Of a stretch of 42,378 nt of DNA, positions 18,215 through 26,858 are shown one piece after another (positions within the stretch are counted from its first letter, which is position 1; each line of letters starts with the position of its first letter). The notes beneath the pieces are model-generated. The model did no database searches, was not told where the DNA came from, and worked only from the letters and a program-made list of their open reading frames with translations. The stretch comes from B1SED10-75 sp964636865 (GTDB lineage: Bacteria; Bacillota; Dethiobacteria; DTU022; PWGO01), in NCBI GenBank assembly GCA_964636865.1, contig CAZWVJ010000013.1:1-42378 (forward strand), written 5' to 3'. A program made the position numbers and the translations under genes.

Positions 18215-19103
18215 TTTCACCACCAAGAGAGTTCAACAGTCCGACAAGCCTCCCCATTTCCCTCGCAGTATCTATATTTTCCTTAAGATCTTCTGCTTTA
18301 AAGTTGTCGGCAACGCTCATACCGACGCCCACTTCTTTTGCAACTTCTCCGGCCTTCTTTAGCTCTTTCTTCAATGTGTGAACTTCTGAGATATCCATCG
18401 CCAGTTTTTCACCAACTTCATTCCATATATTCAAGGTGTTGAATCTGATTTCATCAAAACCTATATCACTAGTCAGTCTGACCATATCAACGACTTTGTC
18501 GTGGTTCTCACTACAGAGAACTGTCTCAACAGCAAGATTGGGCTTGAGAGTAAAATCAAATACAGTAGAAGTAAGAAAAAGAAGTGAAGGAAGAGGTTGA
18601 GGGCCATCGCCCTTTCTATACCTCGAAAGATTCTCGGCCCCATTAACAGCCTTCTCAAAGCTTCCCTGGCTCCTTATTCCATCGTTCGTCTCCTTGTCTG
18701 GCCCATCTATAGAAACTGATACATGGTCCCAGTTCATTTTAACAATTTTTTTGGCCGTTCTATCATCGATAAGAGTCCCATTCGTCACGAGTTCACCCCT
18801 GGCCCCATAACTCTTTATTCTTTCCATTAAATCCAGGGCAAGTTCCTTGTCAATCAGCGGCTCGCCGCCACCGCATATATGCCATTCTTCCACACCGAGC
18901 CTCTCGCCCTCCTCCACCAAATCAATCCACTTCTCTCGAGAAAGTTCCTCGGAATAATCCACCTCATTTTCATTTTTCAGCGATACAGTTGGACAAAAGC
19001 CACACGAAAGGTTACAGTTGTTTGTTAGGTGTAGCTGTACTGTATAGGGAGGTTCTGTTTTCCCCTGGCCCCACCGAGCTATTCTCTTAAAAAGTTCATC
19101 CAT
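18207..19103 (-). CDS. radical SAM core enzyme lacking the SPASM-like module, with a hydrophobic insertion
   Basis: 298 residues. Cluster Cys30/34/37 in NNCNLSCGFCPT, GGGEP at about residue 82 and SIDGPD at about 136 are intact, with the class A leader R-W-G-Q-G. Two oddities are visible. First, between residues ~168 and ~187 an extra stretch beginning GPQPLPSLLFLTS appears where relatives have only a few polar residues; its DNA is pyrimidine-rich on the coding strand. Second, the protein stops just after the helix that in relatives leads into the C-P-W of the C-terminal module, so all auxiliary-cluster cysteines are absent. It is the first gene of the seven-gene operon. It may be a remnant or may work with a module supplied in trans. 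Confidence 0.85.
   Translation of the reverse strand: MDELFKRIARWGQGKTEPPYTVQLHLTNNCNLSCGFCPTVSLKNENEVDYSEELSREKWIDLVEEGERLGVEEWHICGGGEPLIDKELALDLMERIKSYGARGELVTNGTLIDDRTAKKIVKMNWDHVSVSIDGPDKETNDGIRSQGSFEKAVNGAENLSRYRKGDGPQPLPSLLFLTSTVFDFTLKPNLAVETVLCSENHDKVVDMVRLTSDIGFDEIRFNTLNIWNEVGEKLAMDISEVHTLKKELKKAGEVAKEVGVGMSVADNFKAEDLKENIDTAREMGRLVGLLNSLGGENG
18218..18224 (-). promoter_or_regulatory. ribosome binding site deciding the 18214 start
   Basis: GGTGGTG on the minus strand lies 3 bases before the ATG at 18214. The alternative TTG at 18226 would fall upstream of it. This favours the ATG. Confidence 0.45.
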
Positions 19104-19127
19104 GCTCCAAGAGATATTGGTCTCTAA

Positions 19128-19143
19128 GAATAAAAATATTAAA
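19128..19143 (-). promoter_or_regulatory. TATA-like promoter of the seven-gene radical SAM operon
   Basis: On the minus strand, TTTAATATTTTTATTC lies 25-40 bases before the ATG at 19103, the spacing of an archaeal leaderless promoter. No later gene down to 11844 has a comparable box before its start, so one transcript probably covers all seven. Confidence 0.5.
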
Positions 19144-19198
19144 CCAGGTATTAAAGAGAAATAAAATTTGTACCTGATAAAAAGTACAGCTTTCCAAA

Positions 19199-19207
19199 AC
19201 TTTTATC
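19199..19207 (+). promoter_or_regulatory. TATA-like promoter of the export operon
   Basis: ACTTTTATC lies about 28 bases before the ATG at 19231. It supports that start over the TTG at 19168, and leaderless transcription of the operon that runs to 30121. Confidence 0.45.
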
Positions 19208-19230
19208 TCAAAAAGGCTATATTAGAACCT

Positions 19231-21984
19231 ATGTTCAGTAAAGAAGCTAAAATATTTGTGGTTTTATTTCTGGTATTTTCAGTGGTTTTAGTGTTATCGG
19301 GGTCCTTCGGCGAGATGGATTACAGTGTTCCAGGAGTAGATTTTTTACCAGATTTTCAGACCTTAGATGGAGGTAGGCTTGAGCTGGAAGTACCTGAAAA
19401 CTGGGAAGAACAGAAAACAGAAGGTTTTCCTGGTAGATCATCGGATGTGGTAGTTCTCAACAGAGATGATGAAGCAAGAAAAGCCAAGCTTGCATTTTTC
19501 ATAGAACCAGAAGTAAAAGAAAACGAGATCAGAGTTTCGTTGGATGAAGAGGAAGTCTATAGTGCAAGTATCTATGGAAGTCAAAGGATCGTAACCAGAT
19601 CGCTTGAACTCGAGAAAGGCAAGAACAATATCTCTATAAGCGTCGAGAAATGTAACGAAGGTTGTTTTAGAATCGATCAAAAATCCCTGAAAATTCTAGA
19701 TGAAAATAAAATCAGAGAAGAAAAGATATTCTTTTCAAAGAACTGGAAAATCAGCGAAGAAACCAAGGAAGTCTTTGACACAGGAGAGGTTCAAATAAAC
19801 AGTTTTGCCGATTCAACAAAAAAAATAAGGATATCCTTCAAATTCTCCGGACCTCAACGAAAAGAGGAAGAAATAGGAGTATTCTACAACAACAAAGAAA
19901 TCGATCGTTTTCCATTTGAAGAAGACTATAAACTGTACACAAGCAAAGTTCTGGAACTGAATCCCGGGGAAAATATAGTAAAGATAAACGTTCCAACAGG
20001 CGTATCTCTATTCGTCGAAGACTTCATAGTAAAGGAAGGGGTAGAGGATAAATTTTACCACGGAAAAAACTGGTATCCAAAGGAAGAATGGCACCACGAA
20101 TCCCCGAGAGATCACATGGACTTCCACTGGATGGGAAAAAACGGGACTCTGTATCTGTACAACACACAGAACGAATCCACGGATATGGTCATGGGACTCG
20201 ATATCAGTGCGTTTAATCCACCGAAAACTGTAGAGGTGAAAATAAACAATGAAAGGGTAGGTGTCCGCGATATAGAGTTCAGCCCAGAGGAAACGGTCCA
20301 CAAAATATTCTTTGAAAATATCACGTTTAAAGAGGGAGAAAATGTAATTGATCTGAATTCTCTACAAGGCTGTGATATCCCAGCAGAACTACAGGAAAAT
20401 CAAGATGAGAGGTGCTTGAGCTTTGCTGTTTACGGTGTTTCTAAAGGAAGAGCTACCGGGGATATAAGAGAAACGGTTATACCCAACAGATACTATATCC
20501 TGTTGGGTGTTTTTGTTCTGTTTATATTTTCCGTTGTCGTGCATTTGAAAAACTGGAAGATGCTCAAAGTACCCAACAAAAAAGTTCTAAGTGCTCTGTT
20601 TTTTATCTTCATCTTAGCAATGGCTTTCCGGGCTGTGCAGCCCATGACATACCAACTCTACCTCGATGAACCACAAAATGTTCAGGTTTCTGAGAGCCTA
20701 AGGGAGAAACAAGAGCCCCTTCTCTGTAGCTATGAAGGCACCGAAGAGGTCTGTCAAGAATACTACAAACCAGCAGGTTATCCATTTTATTTGAGTGTGC
20801 TCACCGCCTTGTTTGGATTTAATCTTTTTTTAATCTTCTGGAACTCCGTTATCCTGGGTGCATTATCATGTGCCCTAATTTTTGTCCTTGTATATATGAA
20901 AACGAAAAGGTTAGAGCTTTCGGTACTTGCTTCACTGATCTTTGCAGTTGCACCGATACATGTCCACTGGTCAGCTACTGCAGAAAGCTATGTAACTTCT
21001 TTCTTCTTCATACTCGTATCCTTAATCTCAACCTATAGGTATACAAACATCAAAAAATGGCCGTGGCTCCTCACCGCAGTCGCAACTACAATTTTTGCGG
21101 TAACACTCCGCATTGAAAATATAATACTTGTGCCAATCATCCTTCTGATACTTTACTATGAAGGGGGGCTCGATGACCTCTATTCTGATGACTACAGAGA
21201 ATTAAGCATCATCGGAGTACTGTTGATATCAATACTGATTTATTCGAGGTTTATATTTTATTCAGTCAGAAGGTACATTTCCATAGTTGAGATAAATCCT
21301 TTCGAAATAACAAACTACCTATCCTTTTCACTTACAATGCCTATAACCTTGATAACGTTATTATTTGGACTATATCTATTGAAGACAGAAGACAACTCCC
21401 TATTCCGCTTCACAGTAATATGGACAGTTCTGTTTTCACCTGTTTTTCTGTTTCATACCGGAACAGGAAGGATGTTCATACCCCTGATACTTGTTGTTGC
21501 CTTATCCGCAGCTAAAATTATGTCATGGTTAATCGAAAGGATAGAAATGAAAAAACTCAGGCATGTGACCTTTTTAGCACTGATTACTTTAACAATTATC
21601 ACAGGGTTACTTATACATCCTATAAATCCCGCGTCGAGGACAGAAGAAGGTAAGGTTTTACAGACAGAAACAGTTTCAAAACTGAGGAACGAAGTTCCAG
21701 AGGATTGTTTCATCATAACCGAAGCCCCTAGTGTTTTAACAGGTATCAATAGAAGAAAGATCTCAACCCAATATTCACTGGATAACAGAGATGAAATAAA
21801 AAATATGATAGATGAAGAATGTTTGTTTTACTTTGAAGGTATAGGCTGTGAGATAAACCTTGAAGTCGGTGGTTGGTCAAGGCGTTGTGAGGAAATGAAG
21901 GACAACTACCGGATGAAACCTTTCAAAAAATACACAAGTAATAACTTAAAATACACCTTACATGAAATCGAGGGCATTTTATGA
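19231..21984 (+). CDS. large surface protein: beta-rich ectodomain repeats plus GT-C membrane domain
   Basis: 917 residues from ATG at 19231. Residues 8-28 are a signal-anchor helix. Residues ~35-430 hold at least three similar beta-sandwich units; two contain (F/Y)-x-(S/G)-K-N-W and end in L-E-L-x-x-G-E/K-N-x-x-x-I before a short F-V/S-x-x-D strand, like carbohydrate-binding jelly rolls. From ~433 the protein becomes polytopic (about eleven helices). The first outer loop contains LYLDEPQ, an Asp-Glu pair like the catalytic and metal-binding residues of PMT/ArnT/STT3-type GT-C enzymes, followed by KPAGYPFYL. A soluble tail of ~110 residues follows. I infer a glycan transferase acting outside the cell on lipid-linked sugars, with ectodomains binding the acceptor. 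It overlaps the Wzm-like gene by 4 bases. Confidence 0.75.
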   Translation: MFSKEAKIFVVLFLVFSVVLVLSGSFGEMDYSVPGVDFLPDFQTLDGGRLELEVPENWEEQKTEGFPGRSSDVVVLNRDDEARKAKLAFFIEPEVKENEIRVSLDEEEVYSASIYGSQRIVTRSLELEKGKNNISISVEKCNEGCFRIDQKSLKILDENKIREEKIFFSKNWKISEETKEVFDTGEVQINSFADSTKKIRISFKFSGPQRKEEEIGVFYNNKEIDRFPFEEDYKLYTSKVLELNPGENIVKINVPTGVSLFVEDFIVKEGVEDKFYHGKNWYPKEEWHHESPRDHMDFHWMGKNGTLYLYNTQNESTDMVMGLDISAFNPPKTVEVKINNERVGVRDIEFSPEETVHKIFFENITFKEGENVIDLNSLQGCDIPAELQENQDERCLSFAVYGVSKGRATGDIRETVIPNRYYILLGVFVLFIFSVVVHLKNWKMLKVPNKKVLSALFFIFILAMAFRAVQPMTYQLYLDEPQNVQVSESLREKQEPLLCSYEGTEEVCQEYYKPAGYPFYLSVLTALFGFNLFLIFWNSVILGALSCALIFVLVYMKTKRLELSVLASLIFAVAPIHVHWSATAESYVTSFFFILVSLISTYRYTNIKKWPWLLTAVATTIFAVTLRIENIILVPIILLILYYEGGLDDLYSDDYRELSIIGVLLISILIYSRFIFYSVRRYISIVEINPFEITNYLSFSLTMPITLITLLFGLYLLKTEDNSLFRFTVIWTVLFSPVFLFHTGTGRMFIPLILVVALSAAKIMSWLIERIEMKKLRHVTFLALITLTIITGLLIHPINPASRTEEGKVLQTETVSKLRNEVPEDCFIITEAPSVLTGINRRKISTQYSLDNRDEIKNMIDEECLFYFEGIGCEINLEVGGWSRRCEEMKDNYRMKPFKKYTSNNLKYTLHEIEGIL

Positions 21985-22787
21985 TAAACACCATCAAGGA
22001 AGAAGTAGATGAACTCTGGTCGAACAGAGGGAGGATATGGACCTTTGTAAAAAAGGAGTTGAAGATGGAGTTCGGCCAATCAAGACTGGGGCTGCTTTGG
22101 TCATTGCTTGAACCAGCGGGCATAATCCTCGTATTTGCAACCATCTTCCCTCTTGTAATAGGACTGGATTTCTATACTTGGGTTCTGTTCTTTATAGCAG
22201 GATTCATACCACATAGATTCCTCCAGGACGGTATAGAGTCCACCACAAAAAGTCTGGTAGAAAACAAAGGTATTTTGAACCAGGTAAACATCAAGGAAGA
22301 AGTAGTTCCCATCTCCTCCTCGCTGGCCAGTTTCATAAAATTCTCACTGGAATGTGTAGTATTCTTTTCTATAATATTTATCTCAGGTATAGTTCCCGGA
22401 TGGTTAGCTCTTATCTTTCCCTTCCTCGTTTTATCACAGCTTCTTATGGTTATGGGTTTTGGTATGCACCTATCTGTTTCCTATGTGGAGACCAGGGATA
22501 TAGATCACATATTAAAAGTCTTCTTCCAAGCGCTCTTCTTCTTGGCGCCCATAGTTTATAGGGTGGGAAAGATACCAGAGGTTTACAGGGGAATTTACCT
22601 TCTGAACCCTATCAGCAGGCTAATATTATTATACCAAGAATCCCTGCTACACCCACTGGGGGATTTCGTGAGCTACATACCTGTTCTAGAAAACGTTCTT
22701 TTGCTTCTTATCTTTTCCTTCGTAGTTTTTATAATCGGATACACCAGCTTTAAACGAAGAAAAGTCAAATTTATGGGTAAAATATGA
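21981..22787 (+). CDS. polysaccharide ABC exporter permease (Wzm/ABC-2 type)
   Basis: 268 residues with six predicted membrane helices and the family start: a cytosolic amphipathic region followed by KKELKMEFGQSRLGLLWSL, the typical R/S-x-L-G-x-L-W motif of ABC-2 polysaccharide and O-antigen permeases. Later segments include LNPISRLILLYQ, near the last periplasmic re-entrant helices. It would pair with the ATPase encoded immediately downstream (4-base ATGA overlap) to move a lipid-linked glycan across the membrane. The same operon carries glycosyltransferases, which supports a surface-glycan role. Drug or heme export is less likely given the motif. Confidence 0.9.
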   Translation: MINTIKEEVDELWSNRGRIWTFVKKELKMEFGQSRLGLLWSLLEPAGIILVFATIFPLVIGLDFYTWVLFFIAGFIPHRFLQDGIESTTKSLVENKGILNQVNIKEEVVPISSSLASFIKFSLECVVFFSIIFISGIVPGWLALIFPFLVLSQLLMVMGFGMHLSVSYVETRDIDHILKVFFQALFFLAPIVYRVGKIPEVYRGIYLLNPISRLILLYQESLLHPLGDFVSYIPVLENVLLLLIFSFVVFIIGYTSFKRRKVKFMGKI

Positions 22788-24760
22788 AGAGAATAGAAAT
22801 CAACGATGTCTCCAAGAAGTTTAAAATAAACAAAGAACTGGAAGACAGAAACGGAATTTTACAGAGATTGAAGGTCAAAAGACCTCAACAAGATACAATA
22901 TGGGCTCTGAAAAACGTGAGCTTTGATGTCAAAGACGGTGAATGGCTTGGTATGGTCGGTGAAAATGGCTCAGGTAAATCCACGCTTCTGAAAATAATCG
23001 GAGGCATAATGAGTCCAAGTAGAGGCGAAGTCAAAAGAAACGGAAAGACTGTATCTATTTTAGGCCTCGGTAGAGGACTTGAAGAGGAAATAACGGCAAA
23101 GGAAAATATATACCTTTACGGTTCCGTATTGGGACTAAGTAAAAAAGAATTGGAGAGAAAATACGAAGACATAGTTTCCTTCTCCGAGCTATATGAGTTT
23201 ATGAATACGAAGCTAAAGAAGTTCTCGGACGGAATGAAGCTGAGATTGGCTTTTTCCACTGCTATATACACGAATGCCGACATCTTTCTCAGTGACGAAG
23301 TTCTGTCGGTGGGAGACGGCGATTTTCAGATGAAATGTCTAAAGAAGATGGAAAAATTGAAAGAAGATGGAAAAACCATAGTTCTCGCATCCCACAACCT
23401 AAACGCAATAAAAAAATGGTGCGATAGAGCAGTCTTCCTTAACGACGGTAAAGTAAAAGAAATAGGTAACACAAGTGATGTGCTGAAGAAATATAAAAGA
23501 TTTTTATCTTGGAAATCAAAAAACGAGGATCTTCGAACATTTAAAAAGGATATCAGGAACTCATTAATTGAAAATTTGAGATTCTTTGACGAAGAAGGTA
23601 AAGAAAGCTACGTCCTATCACAGAAAGAAGGTATCAGAGGTGAGATCAGCACAAAAAAACAATTTGAAATATTCAGGGCCGACTTTATGGACAGTGTTAA
23701 AGGGGATCTAGAGGCTTCTTTGTACTCAAAAAATGTTGAATGTGAAAAAAACGGATGTGTTGTTGAATTTGATATCAACTCGTTGATGCTGGATGAAGGT
23801 GAACATAGAATTTCACTTTGCTTAGATGATGAAAAAATTGATAAAGAAATTGAAATCGAGATTTTTGAAGATCAAAACGGAAAGAAACTACCAGAAACAC
23901 TTATATTTCAACCAAGGAAGAGAAAGGGAGAATTCCCCGATGGTGAACCCTATATTTTTGGCAAGGCAATAGATATCCCCAAGAGGTTCAATGAAGGAGA
24001 AAGTTTCATCGTTTACAGGAAACTCTTCGGCCGTGATCAAATAGAAAGAAACTATGAAAACGCTGCACGTTTGACTGAAAAAGATGGATCTTATACAGTC
24101 AAAGAGATGCAAACAAAAGAAGCGTTAGAAAAATGTATGGAAGAAGAAGCCAGATCTACCCATGACACTCAATTAAAAAGAAAAAATAAATCATTAGTTT
24201 CAGAAAATGAGAAGGTAGAGGAATTTAAAGTTTATAATGGCAACACTGAATCCTATGTTCTCGAAGAAGGTGGTAGCATGAAATCACTGATCAAACTTAA
24301 TGAGGAAGTGGATCAGCTATATCTTACCTTTCGGTCGGAGATCAACGGAGAGGTTCCGTTGAAGATATTTGGTGAAAGGAAAGATGGAAATGAATTTGTA
24401 TTCGAGACAGATTCCCTTCTCCTACATGAATCCCCGTTTAAGCTTTCCGTCAAAGACTGCGATGGAAATGTCTTTCTGAAGGAAATTAAGGTTCATATAT
24501 ACGAAAACAAGAGGGATATTCCAGAAAAGGTTGTATTTGTTGAGGAAAAAAATCCAGAATCCTCCTTCCCTGATTCAAAGTTTCTACTTATTCAACCCCT
24601 CAAAGAGGATAGGCCCCGGGGCCCTGTGTCTGTAACAAAAGACAGAAAGATCCTCGAGGAGATAGAGAAGGGTTATATATTTGAGGGTGAAAAATTTAAG
24701 AAAGAGGTTAAAGGTAAAGAAAAATGGTGTCTACTCCCCGAGGAAGAAAGGAATGAATAA
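22784..24760 (+). CDS. Wzt-like ABC transporter ATPase with tandem C-terminal domains
   Basis: 658 residues. The ATPase spans ~1-245: Walker A GENGSGKST at 59-67, signature KKFSDGMKLRL, Walker B DIFLSDE, and H-loop VLASHN. A Wzt-family C-terminal extension binds the terminal sugar of the exported glycan. Here the extension is about 410 residues, roughly twice the usual, and looks duplicated. Residues ~265-395 and ~485-620 both run through SYVL, a beta region, then (I/V)-x-I-(F/Y)-E...(L)-P-E-x-(L/V)-(I/V)-F and an (F)-P-D-x-(E/K)-(P/F) turn. An acidic-basic linker with EEEARSTHD separates them. Two sugar-binding sites or a broader specificity are possible (inference). The operon continues into the coiled-coil gene with an 8-base overlap. 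Confidence 0.88.
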   Translation: MKRIEINDVSKKFKINKELEDRNGILQRLKVKRPQQDTIWALKNVSFDVKDGEWLGMVGENGSGKSTLLKIIGGIMSPSRGEVKRNGKTVSILGLGRGLEEEITAKENIYLYGSVLGLSKKELERKYEDIVSFSELYEFMNTKLKKFSDGMKLRLAFSTAIYTNADIFLSDEVLSVGDGDFQMKCLKKMEKLKEDGKTIVLASHNLNAIKKWCDRAVFLNDGKVKEIGNTSDVLKKYKRFLSWKSKNEDLRTFKKDIRNSLIENLRFFDEEGKESYVLSQKEGIRGEISTKKQFEIFRADFMDSVKGDLEASLYSKNVECEKNGCVVEFDINSLMLDEGEHRISLCLDDEKIDKEIEIEIFEDQNGKKLPETLIFQPRKRKGEFPDGEPYIFGKAIDIPKRFNEGESFIVYRKLFGRDQIERNYENAARLTEKDGSYTVKEMQTKEALEKCMEEEARSTHDTQLKRKNKSLVSENEKVEEFKVYNGNTESYVLEEGGSMKSLIKLNEEVDQLYLTFRSEINGEVPLKIFGERKDGNEFVFETDSLLLHESPFKLSVKDCDGNVFLKEIKVHIYENKRDIPEKVVFVEEKNPESSFPDSKFLLIQPLKEDRPRGPVSVTKDRKILEEIEKGYIFEGEKFKKEVKGKEKWCLLPEEERNE

Positions 24761-25757
24761 AATAGACTTTGTGGGCAGGGTCTTGAAAATTTTATCTAAG
24801 GATAAGAAAAATGTGATCGTTGTACCGGAGACAAAAAAACAGAAGCCCTGGAGAAATTCGGACTTTGAGATTTACAGTGAAAACAAAGCTGAGATAGACT
24901 TCGACTTATTGGTAGTTGATGGAAAAGAGATAAAAAATTTAAGCAAACTCGTAAAAAAATCTGAACTTTTAATACATTTTTCAAGCTTGGGTGAGAGTAT
25001 AAATAAAGCAGAGACGATTCTCGACTCATTTCTTAATGTAAATATCGACCACACGAATTTTCCTGAAATGATAACTGAATCCGAAGAATATGACGACTTC
25101 AATGTGAGATTTTCAACCATATTTGGCGAAGAAAAGGTAACAGTCCTAGCAAGGAATGAGAAAGGTATAGAAGAGATAAAAAAAATTGCATGTGATCACA
25201 GTAATTTCTATCTGTCTTGGATAAGCTCGCTAAAAAGGGAAATGGAAAGAAAGGACAGAGAAATAGAACTCCAAATGAAAGATATAGAAGCTTTAGAAAA
25301 ATACACAAAGGAGCTGGAGGAAGAATGGTCCGAGAGGCTTGAGGAGAAAGAGGAACAGAGGGTTAAGGAGGTTGAGGGGAAAGAGGAGGAGATCGAGGAG
25401 CTGGAGGAACATGTTCAGGAACTGAAGGATCATATAGAGAAGGTTGAGGAGAAGAGGGAGAAGGAGGTCGAGGAGCTGGAGGAAGATATAGAGAAATTAG
25501 AAGAATCTTGGAAAGAAGAGGTAGAAGAAAAGGAATGGGAAATTGAAAAACTAAGAGAGAGAAAGGAATCTACTATAGAAAATCTGAGAAAGGAAAGAGA
25601 AGAGCTAAGGAAAAATCTACAAGATATTAAGAGAAGAAAGAACGAGAGAATAACAGAACTGGAGAAAGAACTAACTGCAATAAAAAATTCTATAAGCTAC
25701 AAAATTGGTTCTTCCCTGGGCGGAAGAGGTCTCGGGAAGACCACCGAAGAAGATTAG
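24753..25757 (+). CDS. coiled-coil protein with small N-terminal domain, function unrecognised
   Basis: 334 residues from ATG at 24753, overlapping the Wzt stop by 8 bases; an alternative upstream start at 24681 would overlap by 80 bases and is unlikely. Residues 1-~155 alternate strands and helices (VIVVPETK, FDLLVVDGKEI, ELLIHFSSLGES) like a small Rossmann-type domain, but I cannot name a family. Residues ~160-305 are a near-continuous coiled coil of Glu/Lys heptads. The C-terminus KNSISYKIGSSLGGRGLGK matches the end of the radical SAM protein at 30172-31756 (KESISYRMGSSLG). Many glycan-synthesis proteins carry coiled coils ending in such S-x-S-Y-R-x-G segments. It may scaffold or measure the glycan at the exporter (inference). 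Confidence 0.7.
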   Translation: MNKIDFVGRVLKILSKDKKNVIVVPETKKQKPWRNSDFEIYSENKAEIDFDLLVVDGKEIKNLSKLVKKSELLIHFSSLGESINKAETILDSFLNVNIDHTNFPEMITESEEYDDFNVRFSTIFGEEKVTVLARNEKGIEEIKKIACDHSNFYLSWISSLKREMERKDREIELQMKDIEALEKYTKELEEEWSERLEEKEEQRVKEVEGKEEEIEELEEHVQELKDHIEKVEEKREKEVEELEEDIEKLEESWKEEVEEKEWEIEKLRERKESTIENLRKEREELRKNLQDIKRRKNERITELEKELTAIKNSISYKIGSSLGGRGLGKTTEED

Positions 25758-25769
25758 GTGTCTGTTTTC

Positions 25770-26858
25770 ATGAAGGCCTCTGTTGTTATATGCACAACAG
25801 GCAGGAAACAGCTCAAAAAATGCTTGAACTCGGTGAAAAAACAGGACTTTAAGGATTTCGAAATTATTGTAGTTTCAAACTCAGATTTCTCCGATAAACT
25901 AGAAGGTGTTAAATTTTTACAAACAAAAAACAAGAACCTCGCAGAACAAAGAAATCTGGGAGCAAAAAGAGCCAAAGGAAACATAGTGGCCTTCATCGAT
26001 GACGATGCTATGGCTTCTAAAAACTGGTTAGAAAATCTAGCAAGGCATTACGAAGACGAAGAGGTTATGTGTACAGGAGGTAAAATAATACCAAAGTTTG
26101 CTTCGAACGTTCCTGAAAAACTAAAAAAATTAGACAAGCATATTTTTTACGGCCTTATAGGGGCAACCTTTATAGAATGGGAGCAAGCCAGAGAAATCAA
26201 ATCGCCTCTTATATGGGGATGTAATATGTCTTTCCGGAAGAACGTTTTTGAAAAGGTAAGCTATTTTCCTCCTGAATTGGGAAGAAAGGAAGGAAAGTTG
26301 TTAAGTGAGGAAGAACGTTATCTACAGCTCAAAATCCTAGAGGAAGGATATAAAATAATCTATGATCCAGATGCGGTTGTAGAACATCTTATCGGTGAGG
26401 AAAGGCTGAATGAAGATTACCTAATAAAGAGATCTTTCTGGCAAGGCATTTCGGAAGCTAAAAGGCTAGAACTCTCCCATAATACAGGCATTCTCAACAA
26501 ATACGACGATGAGATTAAAAAAATGGTCCCCTTTAAATTTTTACACAGGGCATTCAAACTGGTTACCGGAAAACTAAAAAAACAAGACGATAAAAGCAGA
26601 ACCGGTTTATCCGATTTACATTGTTATAAGCCCTGGTACAACGTGTCAATATTTCCCAACGGTAAAACTAACCATTGCTTTTTTTGCGAAGAAGGTGACA
26701 CATTAAAGGACAAATCGTTGAGAGAAGTATGGCAAGAAGACTTTTTCGATAAGAAAAGGAATGAATTTAAAAATGGTAAAGTACCGGATACCTGTGAAAA
26801 CTGCAGTGGCTGGGATAAGAAAAAAACCGAAAGGATAAGGAATAAAGTCGGGGATTAA
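25770..26858 (+). CDS. GT2 glycosyltransferase fused to a SPASM-like iron-sulfur module
   Basis: 362 residues from ATG at 25770 (a GTG at 25758 directly follows the upstream stop). Residues 1-~255 are a GT-A family 2 domain: ASVVICTTGR start, FEIIVVSNSD, NLAEQRNLGAKRAKG, the metal-binding IDDDA, and LIWGCNMSFRKNVFEK followed by the EEERYLQLKILEEG acceptor region. Residues ~280-355 are unexpected: Cys285 in HCYKPWY, FPNGK, Cys303 and Cys306, KSLREVW, and Cys342/345 in TCENC. This is the C-x17-C...C-x2-C module of the neighbouring class A radical SAM enzymes, without any radical SAM core. It may carry an iron-sulfur cluster, help dock radical SAM partners, or bind the shared acceptor. The next gene starts at the base after its stop. 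Confidence 0.85.
   Translation: MKASVVICTTGRKQLKKCLNSVKKQDFKDFEIIVVSNSDFSDKLEGVKFLQTKNKNLAEQRNLGAKRAKGNIVAFIDDDAMASKNWLENLARHYEDEEVMCTGGKIIPKFASNVPEKLKKLDKHIFYGLIGATFIEWEQAREIKSPLIWGCNMSFRKNVFEKVSYFPPELGRKEGKLLSEEERYLQLKILEEGYKIIYDPDAVVEHLIGEERLNEDYLIKRSFWQGISEAKRLELSHNTGILNKYDDEIKKMVPFKFLHRAFKLVTGKLKKQDDKSRTGLSDLHCYKPWYNVSIFPNGKTNHCFFCEEGDTLKDKSLREVWQEDFFDKKRNEFKNGKVPDTCENCSGWDKKKTERIRNKVGD

Noticed and set aside
19168..19230. TTG start extending the large GT-C protein by 21 residues
   Set aside because: The ATG at 19231 has a TATA-like box at the right distance and begins directly before the signal-anchor helix.
24681..24752. Upstream start for the coiled-coil gene
   Set aside because: It would overlap the ATPase gene by 80 bases; the ATG at 24753 gives an 8-base overlap of the kind seen elsewhere here.
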